NCBI GenBank assembly: GCA_028822985.1
Contig: JAPKCK010000010.1
Span: 1-36,272 of the forward strand
Origin: Aquiluna sp.
GTDB taxonomy: Bacteria > Actinomycetota > Actinomycetes > Actinomycetales > Microbacteriaceae
Direction: 5' to 3'
DNA: 36,272 nucleotides
The notes beneath the pieces are model-generated. The model made no database searches and was not told where the DNA came from. It worked only from the letters and a program-made list of their open reading frames with translations. Positions 24,473-32,486 of this stretch are shown one piece after another (position 1 is the first letter of the stretch; each line of letters opens with the position of its first letter). The position numbers and the translations under genes were made by a program.

Positions 24473-24850
24473 TTGAATTCGTCAAGAACCCTCAAGGTCT
24501 TATTGTTTTGGCTGTCCCTATTGCTCGCCATGCTGGCCAGTAACTTTTTTTACCAGACTACTTATCCACTAATTTTCACCGGTGCAGCACTCGCGCTTGG
24601 GCTTTCCGCGTTGACGATTTGGAGCGGCTCTAGAATCTCCGGCAGCGTCGTTCCAGTAAAGCTGATGGTCGTGGCGGGCGTCTCCGCGTTTATGTATGCG
24701 CAGGCACTCGATGTTGCCTACTCTTTGGCCTTTGCACCGATGGGCAATCGTTTTGACATGCCGATTGAAGTTCTAGTTTTCGGTCTTCTTTTCTGGGCCT
24801 TCGCGGTTATTGCCAGAACTTTTGTTTTTAGACCTCAGCAACAAAAATAG
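24473..24850 (+). CDS. Four-helix membrane protein, third gene of the K+ uptake operon
   Basis: A 125-aa very hydrophobic protein with helices near 7-25, 30-48, 58-80 and 96-117 and a basic tail. Family not recognised. A similar small membrane gene after the KtrAB genes is plausible in related actinobacteria, but I cannot confirm it here. TTG start 8 bases after the ktrA stop, with AGG upstream. The last 78 bases overlap the convergent CopC gene. Confidence 0.7.
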   Translation: MNSSRTLKVLLFWLSLLLAMLASNFFYQTTYPLIFTGAALALGLSALTIWSGSRISGSVVPVKLMVVAGVSAFMYAQALDVAYSLAFAPMGNRFDMPIEVLVFGLLFWAFAVIARTFVFRPQQQK

Positions 24851-25369
24851 TCCAACTGCAGCCAGTGGTAATGATGCCCAGAGCAACCAATACAAAGACT
24901 CAGATGTCTGAACCTCGACCTCTAAGGCATCCGGGTTGTAAGGGTTAGCGCACTCGGTGAATAGGTATTCTGGGTCAGCGATGTAGCCGGTATTGTTTTC
25001 AACCACGAAGCTAAAACTTCCGGAAATTGGATGTCCGTCTCCGGAAACTACTCTCCAGCCGACCTGGTAGGACCCAGGTCTGTCGATGTCGGCCCGGGCA
25101 GTCGCGGTGCGGCCATCGACAACTGCGCAGCCGTTGTTTATTGGATTCTGATTCGAATCAAGAATGACTATTTCGGAGCCGGCTGAATTTTCCAGAGACA
25201 TCAGATCATCGCTGAAGGACAGCCTTACTTCGGAGATACCGGCTTCCATGATCTGTCCGGCCTTGGGCTCTTGATCCACAAGCTGCTCGTGGGCGGTTGC
25301 CGGAAGGGCTGTCAACGTGACTGCGGTTACTAGGGCGAGCATTGATGATGCGAACAATCTAAACTTCAT
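24773..25369 (-). CDS. CopC/YcnJ-type copper-binding domain protein, membrane-anchored
   Basis: A 198-aa exported CopC-fold protein. Signal peptide ends LPATA|HEQ so that His is the new N-terminus, as in copper-binding CopC; GDGHPISGSFSFVV (about 112-125) is the conserved second ligand region. One C-terminal helix (about 159-179) followed by a Lys/Arg tail anchors it. Likely periplasmic-side copper handling; no CopD or copper ATPase is nearby. Leaderless: TAAGCT (25381-25376) six bases before ATG. Its 3' end overlaps the convergent membrane gene by 78 bases. Confidence 0.87.
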   Translation of the reverse strand: MKFRLFASSMLALVTAVTLTALPATAHEQLVDQEPKAGQIMEAGISEVRLSFSDDLMSLENSAGSEIVILDSNQNPINNGCAVVDGRTATARADIDRPGSYQVGWRVVSGDGHPISGSFSFVVENNTGYIADPEYLFTECANPYNPDALEVEVQTSESLYWLLWASLPLAAVGLFLLLRSKNKSSGNNREGPEKKTEN

Positions 25370-25375
25370 GGGTAA

Positions 25376-25385
25376 AGCTTAGGCG
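25376..25385. promoter_or_regulatory. Overlapping divergent -10 elements of copC-like and dacB
   Basis: Minus TAAGCT (25381-25376) and plus TAGGCG (25380-25385) overlap by two bases and each ends six bases before its start codon. The two genes, 22 bases apart, therefore cannot bind polymerase at the same time. Confidence 0.5.
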
Positions 25386-25391
25386 GGTGAG

Positions 25392-26762
25392 ATGAAGCAA
25401 ACACTAATTGGCATCGGTTCAGGGTTGGCCGCGGGTTCCGTCGCGCTTGGCTTTTTGTTTTTGGGCCCGCTTAGCCAGACCAGTGACGTTTCTGCGACGA
25501 TAGCCAGCCAAGCTGTTGTGCCCGAGGCAACGGTTTCTGCTTCTCCGGTTGAAATCGAGCCGGAACCGACAACGCCGGAAGTCATCCGATGCTCGGTGTC
25601 GGTGCTAGAGGACGCTGCTGAAATTTTATTGCTCCAGGCTCAGGTGATTGATACTTCTACGGGCGAGGTGTTATTTGACCGCGGAAGCGGTTCGGCTGCT
25701 AGGCCCGCATCGGTTATGAAGCTTTTCACAGCGGCAGCCGCCCTTGAAACTCTCGGTCCGGACTATCAAGTTACAACCAGGGTCTATCAGGACAAAGTTG
25801 AGCCTGGAAAAATTTACTTGGTTGGAGCTGGTGACCCGACTCTTTCTAGGACAGGAATCAATCAAAATTCGGTCTATCAAAAGGCCCCAAAGCTTTCTGA
25901 CCTCGTCGCTCAGGTGCTCAAGGTTTTAGAGAAAGAGGCGATAACCAAAATAGTTCTTGACACTTCCCTGTACGGCGGAGCCAAGGGCGAATACCAAAGC
26001 GTTTGGGACTCTCGCGGTATCACCAATGGCTACATGTCTCCGGTTTCTGCTCTTCAGGTGGACGGTGACAGGGCGAGCCCAGCCGCAAAGGAATCTCAGC
26101 GCTCCATGGACCCGGTCAGCAGGGCCGGTACTTGGTTCCAAGAGGCACTTGGAGCGTCGGCGACGGATGCGGTAATTACCAAGGGCCTGGCCCCAGCAGA
26201 TTCAATACAAATTGCAGCTGTAAAATCTAGGCCAATCAGCGAGTGGATCGACTACATGCTCGTTGTAAGCGACAACACCCTGGCGGAGGCACTTGCAAGA
26301 TTGGTGTCTCTCGATGTCGGGCTGGATGGGACCTTTGGCTCTTTGACTGAAACCTACAACCGGGCACTCAGGGAAACTGGGCTGAATCTTGCAGGCCTTA
26401 CCATTGAGGACGGCTCAGGCTTGTCAAAGTACAACCAGGCCTCTCCTGAACTAGTAAATAACCTTTTGAGGCTAATTGATGCCGGATATGGAGACTTTGA
26501 GGTCATTCTTGGGGGAATGCCTGTGTCTGGGACCCCCGGCTCATTGAGCTACCGATTCGAAGATGCGGTTGGGACAGTCACTGCAAAGACTGGTTGGATC
26601 AGAACGGGTTACACGCTCGCCGGCTTCCTGGACACCCCGGATCAGTCGAGGCTCATTTTTACCGTGTACAACCTAGGTGATGTGACCGCTAGCAATCGTG
26701 AGGCCATGGACGATTTGGTCATGGGCTTTTATGATTGTGGCTCGACGCTAGTCAACAGATAG
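25392..26762 (+). CDS. dacB: D-alanyl-D-alanine carboxypeptidase/endopeptidase (PBP4/DacB family)
   Basis: A 456-aa class C low-molecular-weight PBP that trims D-Ala or cuts cross-links of peptidoglycan outside the membrane. N-terminal signal/anchor at about 5-27, then a Pro/Glu-rich linker; active-site Ser107 in SVMK (107-110), SDN at 293-295, KTG at 399-401; the DacB-type inserted domain lies between the first two motifs (AGDPTLSR at 146-153). ATG start six bases after TAGGCG. The 3' end carries a small tandem duplication that repeats the stop codon. Confidence 0.93.
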   Translation: MKQTLIGIGSGLAAGSVALGFLFLGPLSQTSDVSATIASQAVVPEATVSASPVEIEPEPTTPEVIRCSVSVLEDAAEILLLQAQVIDTSTGEVLFDRGSGSAARPASVMKLFTAAAALETLGPDYQVTTRVYQDKVEPGKIYLVGAGDPTLSRTGINQNSVYQKAPKLSDLVAQVLKVLEKEAITKIVLDTSLYGGAKGEYQSVWDSRGITNGYMSPVSALQVDGDRASPAAKESQRSMDPVSRAGTWFQEALGASATDAVITKGLAPADSIQIAAVKSRPISEWIDYMLVVSDNTLAEALARLVSLDVGLDGTFGSLTETYNRALRETGLNLAGLTIEDGSGLSKYNQASPELVNNLLRLIDAGYGDFEVILGGMPVSGTPGSLSYRFEDAVGTVTAKTGWIRTGYTLAGFLDTPDQSRLIFTVYNLGDVTASNREAMDDLVMGFYDCGSTLVNR

Positions 26763-26780
26763 CCAGTCAATAGATAGCCT
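26751..26780 (+). repeat. 15-bp tandem duplication over the dacB stop
   Basis: GTCAACAGATAGCCA (26751-26765) is followed directly by GTCAATAGATAGCCT (26766-26780), 13 of 15 identical. The first copy codes for Val-Asn-Arg-stop, the second repeats it in frame as Val-Asn-Arg-stop, giving a tandem backup stop. Confidence 0.75.
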
Positions 26781-26809
26781 GAGAACGAAAAGGGTAACAA
26801 GAAAGCAAA

Positions 26810-27403
26810 ATGACTAAAGCATTATTGGTAATTGACGTTCAGGTCGATTTTTGTGAAGGAGGTGTCTTGGCCTGTGCCGGAGGGGCAATAACCGCCAAGC
26901 GAATTACCGAACATCTCGAATGCAATAAAGGCGATTACGACTATGTAATTGCTTCAAGAGATTGGCACAAAGCCAACGATGCAAACGGTGGGCACTTTGC
27001 TGCACTAGACGAATCTCCTGATTTCAAAACTAGCTGGCCGGAACATTGTGTCGAAAACGAACTAGGCAGCCAGTACCACGCGAACCTCGACACCGGTCTT
27101 ATCGACATCCACATAAAAAAAGGCCAGGGAGCAAACGGCTACTCGATCTTCGAAGGTATCGATGATGCCGGCACCAGCTTCCCTGATCTAGTAAATGAGC
27201 TTCAGATTACCCAGGTCGATGTTGTCGGGATAGCTACCGACTACTGTGTGCTGGCTTCCTCGATGGACGCAAAGAAATTTGGGCTAGCCGTTAGGGTCAT
27301 TACTGGCCTAACCACCGGGGTTTCTCAGGGTTCCACTGAAACTGCAATCGATGACATGGTCGATCGGGGAATCGAAGTAACTCCCGTTTACGAGGCAAAT
27401 TAG
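26810..27403 (+). CDS. pncA: Nicotinamidase (isochorismatase family)
   Basis: A 197-aa amidase converting nicotinamide to nicotinate in NAD salvage. Catalytic Asp9 (VIDVQVDF), the lysine in IHIKKG (103/104) and nucleophile Cys146 (GIATDYCVLAS) are present; metal ligands Asp51 and His53 are in SRDWHKAN. ATG preceded by an AAGAAAG stretch. Its stop overlaps galK by 4 bases in convergent orientation. Confidence 0.93.
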   Translation: MTKALLVIDVQVDFCEGGVLACAGGAITAKRITEHLECNKGDYDYVIASRDWHKANDANGGHFAALDESPDFKTSWPEHCVENELGSQYHANLDTGLIDIHIKKGQGANGYSIFEGIDDAGTSFPDLVNELQITQVDVVGIATDYCVLASSMDAKKFGLAVRVITGLTTGVSQGSTETAIDDMVDRGIEVTPVYEAN

Positions 27404-28539
27404 CCTTCTCTGTTTGCTCCGGCGCTCGCGGAGACGATAAATACATTTGCTGCGCCAAATCCAGCTTGGGCGAATGCAGCCCTGACAGCGACTTCTAGGC
27501 CGGTCAGCAGGTCCTTATTGATAACAGCAATCGCAGCGCCCCCAAAGCCGCCACCGGTCATTCTGGAGGCGATTGCGCCGGTTTTTAGGGCAGTTTCGAC
27601 CGCTAGGTCAAGTTCTGGTATGGAAATCTCGAAATCATCGCGCATTGAGACGTGGCTGGCTTCAAAAATCGGGCCGATTTTGTCAATTTGGCCGGCTCTA
27701 AGGGCTGCAACGGTCGCTAACACTCGGTCGTTTTCGGTGATGATGTGGCGGACGCGGCGATAAGTCAGATCGTCGAGCTTTGACTTTGCAGCTTCGAGGT
27801 CTGAGTGCCCAAGTTCACGAAGAGAGCTAACGCCCATAATGAGCGCTCCCTTCTCGCAGGCATCTCTTCTAGACCGGTAGCCACCGTCGGAGTGGCGATG
27901 TGAGACCTGGGTGTCTATTACTGCAACAACTAGATTCTGAGCCTCAAGGCCCAGATCGACTATTTCTGTCTCAAGACTTAGGCAGTCAATCAAAACAGCA
28001 GCATCGGTCGAGGCCAGCATCGAGGCTGTCTGATCCATAATTCCGGTCGGGGCACCCACCACTTCGTTTTCGGCTCGCTGACCGATAAGGGCAAGTTCCT
28101 TTTTGCTATGGCCCATGTTCCACAGGTCGTTTATTGCAAGGGCTACAGAGCATTCAACCGCGGCAGACGAAGAAAGGCCGGCTCCAATGGGAACATTTGA
28201 ATCCAAATACAGATCAAAGCCAGAATCCAGACCCGCACGCATTACCCAGGCTACGCCCAGCGGGTATAGCGCCCAATCGAGATCTTGCGGCTCGGTTTCT
28301 CCTAGGTTGAATTCGACGATGCCCTCTGTGAAGGAAGTCCCGAGTCTGATCAGAGAGTCATCCCGCTTGGACATTGCCGCATAGGTTCTCTTGTTGATTC
28401 CAAAGGGAAGAACAAACCCATTGTTGTAATCGGTGTGCTCGCCAATTAGGTTGGCGCGTCCCGGCGCTGACCAGACTCCAGTTGGCAAGTAACCAAACTG
28501 TTTTTCAAAGCCGGCTGTTGTTTGCTTGGTCAGGTTCAC
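27400..28539 (-). CDS. galK: Galactokinase
   Basis: A 379-aa GHMP-family kinase phosphorylating galactose at C1. Galactose signature PGRANLIGEHTDYNNGFVLP at 26-45, phosphate loop PIGAGLSSSAAVE near 117-129, and C-terminal MTGGGFGGAAIAV. GTG start overlaps the galT stop (GTGA), so galT and galK are cotranslated. galE is not in the window. Confidence 0.96.
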   Translation of the reverse strand: MNLTKQTTAGFEKQFGYLPTGVWSAPGRANLIGEHTDYNNGFVLPFGINKRTYAAMSKRDDSLIRLGTSFTEGIVEFNLGETEPQDLDWALYPLGVAWVMRAGLDSGFDLYLDSNVPIGAGLSSSAAVECSVALAINDLWNMGHSKKELALIGQRAENEVVGAPTGIMDQTASMLASTDAAVLIDCLSLETEIVDLGLEAQNLVVAVIDTQVSHRHSDGGYRSRRDACEKGALIMGVSSLRELGHSDLEAAKSKLDDLTYRRVRHIITENDRVLATVAALRAGQIDKIGPIFEASHVSMRDDFEISIPELDLAVETALKTGAIASRMTGGGFGGAAIAVINKDLLTGLEVAVRAAFAQAGFGAANVFIVSASAGANREG

Positions 28540-29615
28540 TTGATTGCTTTCTTGAGTCTTGCAGCAGTTTTTTCTGGAGCAACGTCTCCGACAAAGGCCC
28601 CCATGGCGCTTTCAGACCCTGCCAAATATTTCAGCTTGTCGGCATCCCGAAGCGGGGAAGTGATTTGAAGCATCAATCTAATCCGGTCCCGGTTTTCAAT
28701 CATCGGAGCCTGGTGCCAAGCTGAAATGTATGGAATTGGCTTGTCATACAGGGCATCAAGACCCAAAAGTATTTGCTTGTAAGCGCCAGCTAGCTCGCTC
28801 ACTTCGGCGTCTGTCAGCTCAGTGAGATCTGCAACCTGGCGCTTTGGCAACAGGTGGATTTCGATTGGCCACCTTGCGGCAAAAGGCACGAACGCAACAA
28901 AGTTCTTAGTTTCTAGAATATTTCTACTTGAGGATTTTTCGAATTCAACTAGCTCACCGAAGAAGTCACCGCCGTGATTCCGGACGCTCGCGATTAGCTT
29001 TTCAGTTCTAGGAGTCACAAACGGATAGGAGTAGATCTGTCCGTGTGGGTGGTGGAGGGTGACACCTATGTCCTGCCCCCGGTTTTCAAAGGGGAAGACC
29101 TGAATAACCCCTTCCAGTTGCTGAAGGTGTGAGGTTCGAGATTGCCAGGCTTTTATGACCGTCTCGATGCGAGCCACCGGCATGGAGCCCAAGTTGCCCG
29201 TGTGATCGGGGCTGAAAACAACCACTTCGCAGCGGCCGAAGGAGGTTGTTGAGAAACCAAATGGGGCAGTTTGATTGGGCGGTGAGATCTCACCGAGATC
29301 CGGACCAAAGGCCGGACCCTTGTTCTCAAAAACCGCGACATCGAAGTTGTCAGGAACTTCGCTTGGGTTATTTTCGGAAGTTTGACAGAGCGGACAAGCG
29401 TGAGCAGGTGGTAGAAATGCGCGCTGTTGTCTATGGGATGCGACAGTGATCCATTCACCAGACAATGCGTCGTAACGCAATTCAGCAGTTTCGGGTCTTT
29501 GCTCCGACTCTCGCTGATCTCGCATACGGTCTGCTGGAAGCTTCGATTCGGCGTCATCAAAATAAAAGATGTCGCGGCCATCAAAAAGCTTGGCTTCAAT
29601 ACTGGGCTTGTTCAC
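28536..29615 (-). CDS. galT: Galactose-1-phosphate uridylyltransferase
   Basis: A 359-aa HIT-superfamily transferase swapping UMP between UDP-glucose and galactose-1-phosphate. Active-site HPHGQ at 189-193 (nucleophile His191), zinc-type CPLC at 74-77, FENRG near 176-180. GTG start with AGAGG five bases upstream, so this gene has an ordinary leader. First gene of galTK; divergent from galM with only 37 bases between the two starts. Confidence 0.95.
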   Translation of the reverse strand: MNKPSIEAKLFDGRDIFYFDDAESKLPADRMRDQRESEQRPETAELRYDALSGEWITVASHRQQRAFLPPAHACPLCQTSENNPSEVPDNFDVAVFENKGPAFGPDLGEISPPNQTAPFGFSTTSFGRCEVVVFSPDHTGNLGSMPVARIETVIKAWQSRTSHLQQLEGVIQVFPFENRGQDIGVTLHHPHGQIYSYPFVTPRTEKLIASVRNHGGDFFGELVEFEKSSSRNILETKNFVAFVPFAARWPIEIHLLPKRQVADLTELTDAEVSELAGAYKQILLGLDALYDKPIPYISAWHQAPMIENRDRIRLMLQITSPLRDADKLKYLAGSESAMGAFVGDVAPEKTAARLKKAIK

Positions 29616-29640
29616 TCAAGTACCTCTTACTCACTGTCTG

Positions 29641-29646
29641 TAACAT
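29641..29646 (+). promoter_or_regulatory. -10 element TAACAT of galM
   Basis: TAACAT exactly six bases before the GTG at 29653, implying a leaderless mRNA. The galT Shine-Dalgarno lies on the other strand only about 20 bases away. Confidence 0.5.
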
Positions 29647-29652
29647 AAACGG

Positions 29653-30525
29653 GTGCGCAAAAACGACCCTGGTGAGCAACTGAGTATTTCTCGCCTAGAC
29701 GAGAAGAACCTCAGTATTGCAGAATTTGGTGCATTCGGGGGTCAAATGAGCCATCTTGTATTGGGTGGCGTTGAGATCATTCCTAAATTTTCTGGCGACA
29801 ATGCGCGCGCTCAGGTGTTTGGCTACACAATGACACCTTGGCCTAACCGTCTCGAAGACGGTAATTACCAGATGGCTGGAATCGACTATCAGATTCCAAA
29901 ACTTGATTCTCAAAACAACGCTAATCACGGGTTACTGCTCGACGAAAAAATGGAGCTTGTCTCTCATGCCCCGGATTCCCTAAAGCTCTCCTACAGCTTC
30001 GGCCAAGATGCTCACTATCCGTTTGCGATTGATTTAGTGCTTGAATTTAGCCTCGAGGAAAATGCACTGGTAACGCGAGCAACCGCAACGAACAACTCGA
30101 GGTATGCGGCACCCTTTGCCATCGGCTTCCATCCTTATTTCCTGATGGGCAATGAGTTCACCGTGTCCGCGAATTTTACTCACCACGTAGCTACCGATGA
30201 CCGAATGTTGCCGGTTTCGGCAAAAGAAGTCTCGGGGTTAGGTCTGAACCAGGATTCTCTGGATCTAGCGACACTGGACGATTGCTATTACGGGAGCAAT
30301 GAAGTTCTGGTTACGAATTCCCTAGGTTCTTTCGAGATTCGCGGCCTGGAAAATATCGACTACTTCATGCTCTATCGGCCATCAGCACAGTTGTTCGCGC
30401 AGGGCTCTGCGCTTGCTATAGAGCCCATGTCTCATCCGGCGAACGTCTTCGTAACCGACATCGCAAGCACTGAAATTTTGGCTGGAGAATCTAAAAGCTA
30501 CAGCTACGAAATTAGAAGTCTGTAG
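29653..30525 (+). CDS. galM: Aldose 1-epimerase (galactose mutarotase)
   Basis: A 290-aa GalM-type protein catalysing anomer exchange of galactose before GalK acts. Family landmarks: FGYTMTPWPNRLEDGNYQ near 56-73, NANHGLL near 88-94 with the catalytic-type His, IGFHPYFL near 157-164, and C-terminal AIEPMSHPANVF (catalytic Glu). GTG start with no Shine-Dalgarno but a TAACAT-N6 promoter. Completes galactose entry together with the divergent galTK. Confidence 0.9.
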   Translation: MRKNDPGEQLSISRLDEKNLSIAEFGAFGGQMSHLVLGGVEIIPKFSGDNARAQVFGYTMTPWPNRLEDGNYQMAGIDYQIPKLDSQNNANHGLLLDEKMELVSHAPDSLKLSYSFGQDAHYPFAIDLVLEFSLEENALVTRATATNNSRYAAPFAIGFHPYFLMGNEFTVSANFTHHVATDDRMLPVSAKEVSGLGLNQDSLDLATLDDCYYGSNEVLVTNSLGSFEIRGLENIDYFMLYRPSAQLFAQGSALAIEPMSHPANVFVTDIASTEILAGESKSYSYEIRSL

Positions 30526-31201
30526 AAGCTAGGTCTTTCTCATCGGCTTCCAAGGCGGCAATCAACCTTGCAACCACATGTTCCGTCGTCATGCCAGCTG
30601 GGAAATTTGGAGCTTGGCCAGCAATCGCTCTTGTGGCCAGACCGGTTTCGGTGTGTCCAGGCCTGGCAGAGATTACTCGAATTCCTTCGCGACGCCATTC
30701 TTTGCCCAGTGCGGTCAAGAACCCATGAACTGCGGTCTTTGAGCCGCAGTAAGCAGCCATACCCATCATCGGGGTTTCCGCAACCACTCCGGTAATGTTC
30801 AGCACGAAAGGCTGGTTACCGGCCTCTGAGGATTCCTTTAGTTTCCCAAACAGCTGGGAGATTAGCTGAATAGGCCCCTGGGAGTTCACGGCCGTTAGTC
30901 GCCTGCTGGTATCGACGGTCAGTTCGCTGACCGGACCAAACGCAACTACTCCACTTGCGTTGATGATTCCGTCCACTTGGCTCGCAGCAACTAGGTAATC
31001 GGTCAAGGTTTGAATGGAGTCTGGCTCCTGGAAGTCAAGCAGTAATCTAACTTCAGCCTTGGCAGGGATGCTGCCCGCAGACTCGTTGTTAGTCGCAGTG
31101 CCAAGCACCTTTGCCCCCTTTGATGAGAGCACGTTTGTAAGTTCTGCACCAAGTGCGCCTGATGCGCCGGTCACCAATATAGTTTTTCCTGAAAGATCCA
31201 T
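30512..31201 (-). CDS. Short-chain dehydrogenase/reductase
   Basis: A 229-aa classical SDR from the chosen start. Cofactor motif TGASGALG near 10-17, NASG near 80, catalytic Ser position apparently replaced by Thr-Gly in LNITGVV, Tyr and Lys in AAYCGSK, and the PG turn in SARPGHTETGLA. Substrate unknown. The frame is open 32 codons further, but ATG at 31201 gives the normal SDR beginning and lies six bases after TTAGCT. Its end overlaps galM by 14 bases in convergent orientation. Confidence 0.87.
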   Translation of the reverse strand: MDLSGKTILVTGASGALGAELTNVLSSKGAKVLGTATNNESAGSIPAKAEVRLLLDFQEPDSIQTLTDYLVAASQVDGIINASGVVAFGPVSELTVDTSRRLTAVNSQGPIQLISQLFGKLKESSEAGNQPFVLNITGVVAETPMMGMAAYCGSKTAVHGFLTALGKEWRREGIRVISARPGHTETGLATRAIAGQAPNFPAGMTTEHVVARLIAALEADEKDLASTDF

Positions 31202-31207
31202 AGGGAA

Positions 31208-31213
31208 AGCTAA
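31208..31213 (-). promoter_or_regulatory. Possible -10 element of the SDR gene
   Basis: TTAGCT-N6-ATG. The second base deviates from TANNNT; the spacing is the same as at the other leaderless genes here. On the plus strand TAAACT (31268-31273) could serve the lipoprotein gene. Confidence 0.35.
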
Positions 31214-31317
31214 CACCATTGCGGCTCGCGGTATTTCGATGAACCCAATGAATTTCTTACAGGAGCCTAAACTTGGGCCTCGTAGCCCTGTTTTCAAAAG
31301 GTCCTGAAGGGGATTTC

Positions 31318-31809
31318 ATGTTCAAATCGGTTTCGCTGACGGCCATAGCGGCGTTGGTCTTGACTGGCTGTGCATCAGCTTCGGTCTCAGAATTTGCAGC
31401 AGACGGTAGCTGCGGTGGCGCCAGGGTGACGGTCAATTTTGCAGGTCTTGGCCAGGATGTTTCCAGCTGCGTTTCAATCAGTGGCAATGCGGCCACCGCT
31501 AGGCAGGTCTTGTCCGCGGCAGGTGTCTCCACCGAGGGCACCAAGACCTATGGCGACATGGTTCTTTGCCGTGTAAACGGTGTTCCGGGCAAGAACCAGC
31601 AGATAGTGATTTCAGGCGGCGAGCCATACGTGGAAACTTGCCAGGAGCTGCCAGCGGCATTTGCCTACTGGGGTTTTTATCTTCGGGTTTCAGATTCAAC
31701 CGACTGGGTTTTTGCGCCGGAGGCGGTGACAGATCTTTTAGTTAGACCCGGAGACTCGATTGGTTTGGCTTTTTCACTAGGTGGAACGCCCCTAAAGCCG
31801 ACAGACTAG
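31318..31809 (+). CDS. Lipoprotein of unknown function
   Basis: A 163-aa protein with a lipoprotein signal ending ALVLTGC. The mature part has several Cys (SCGG, SSCVS, VLCRVN, ETCQE) that could pair, and a C-terminal YWGFYLRVSDSTDWVFAPEAVTDLLVRPGDSIGLAFS that vaguely recalls DUF4430-type beta domains, where a tryptophan/tyrosine-rich segment is followed by a P-G-D turn. I do not rely on that. ATG at 31318 is supported by GAAGGGGA five bases upstream; the frame opens earlier but without support. Followed at 29 bases by the DUF998 gene. Confidence 0.75.
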   Translation: MFKSVSLTAIAALVLTGCASASVSEFAADGSCGGARVTVNFAGLGQDVSSCVSISGNAATARQVLSAAGVSTEGTKTYGDMVLCRVNGVPGKNQQIVISGGEPYVETCQELPAAFAYWGFYLRVSDSTDWVFAPEAVTDLLVRPGDSIGLAFSLGGTPLKPTD

Positions 31810-31838
31810 GCAGCATTGTCCATAAGAGGGGTAACACA

Positions 31839-32453
31839 TTGAAGCGAATCGGTATTTGGGCTTTGGTGGCCGCGACACTCGGCCCAATTCAAAACGTACT
31901 GGGATGGACCATTTCAGGTTCACTGGTTCCCGGCTATGACCCCATCGCCAAAACAATAAGCGATCTTGCTGCAGACGATTCTCCCGTGCAGGTCATTCAG
32001 TCCAGTTTCTTTCTGTTTGGCTCGCTACTGACGCTAGTCGGCGCGTGGCACGCTAAGGCGTTTTCTTTGCCCGGACGGCTGGCGCTTGCTGCTGCTGGCT
32101 TTGCCGGCTTTGGTTATACATTCTTTTCAACTCCCTCTCAAGACAGCTCCTCCTATTGGCACGTGTTGTTTGCAACTTTTGCCTTCGTCTTATTCTCGGC
32201 GTGGCCACTGTTGGCAATGCGATTTGACAAGCGATACCACTGGAGCATCAGACCCGTCGGCGCGATTCCAGCCACTCTGATTATGGGGATCACCACTTTA
32301 TGGTTTCTGCTCACGTGGCTGGAACCTGGACAGCCGATTGTTGGATTATCAGAGCGTGTTATCGCTGTTATGCAGGTCTTGTGGCTTTCGGCTGCCATCT
32401 GGTTGCAGTGGTTGCACCAGAAAAAGGCTGACGCCCGGCTTGTCGCCAGCTAG
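31839..32453 (+). CDS. DUF998 family membrane protein
   Basis: A 204-aa protein with about six transmembrane helices and the DUF998 hallmarks GYDPIAKTISDLAADDS near 32-48 and a helix pattern of one Pro/Gly-rich turn per segment. Function unknown. TTG start with AGAGGGG seven bases upstream. Probably cotranscribed with the lipoprotein. Confidence 0.85.
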   Translation: MKRIGIWALVAATLGPIQNVLGWTISGSLVPGYDPIAKTISDLAADDSPVQVIQSSFFLFGSLLTLVGAWHAKAFSLPGRLALAAAGFAGFGYTFFSTPSQDSSSYWHVLFATFAFVLFSAWPLLAMRFDKRYHWSIRPVGAIPATLIMGITTLWFLLTWLEPGQPIVGLSERVIAVMQVLWLSAAIWLQWLHQKKADARLVAS

Positions 32454-32477
32454 TTCTAATTGATACAAACCTGGCCT

Positions 32478-32483
32478 TAGGCT
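32478..32483 (+). promoter_or_regulatory. -10 element TAGGCT of the DUF429 gene
   Basis: TAGGCT lies three bases before ATG 32487 but exactly six before the second codon, GTG 32490. The recurring spacing here suggests the mRNA starts at the GTG. Confidence 0.45.
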
Positions 32484-32486
32484 TTT

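Noticed and set aside
15311-31844. GGTAACACATTGAA present before both the oxygenase and DUF998 starts
   Set aside because: A 14-base match is expected by chance once or twice in a window this size, and the two contexts differ.
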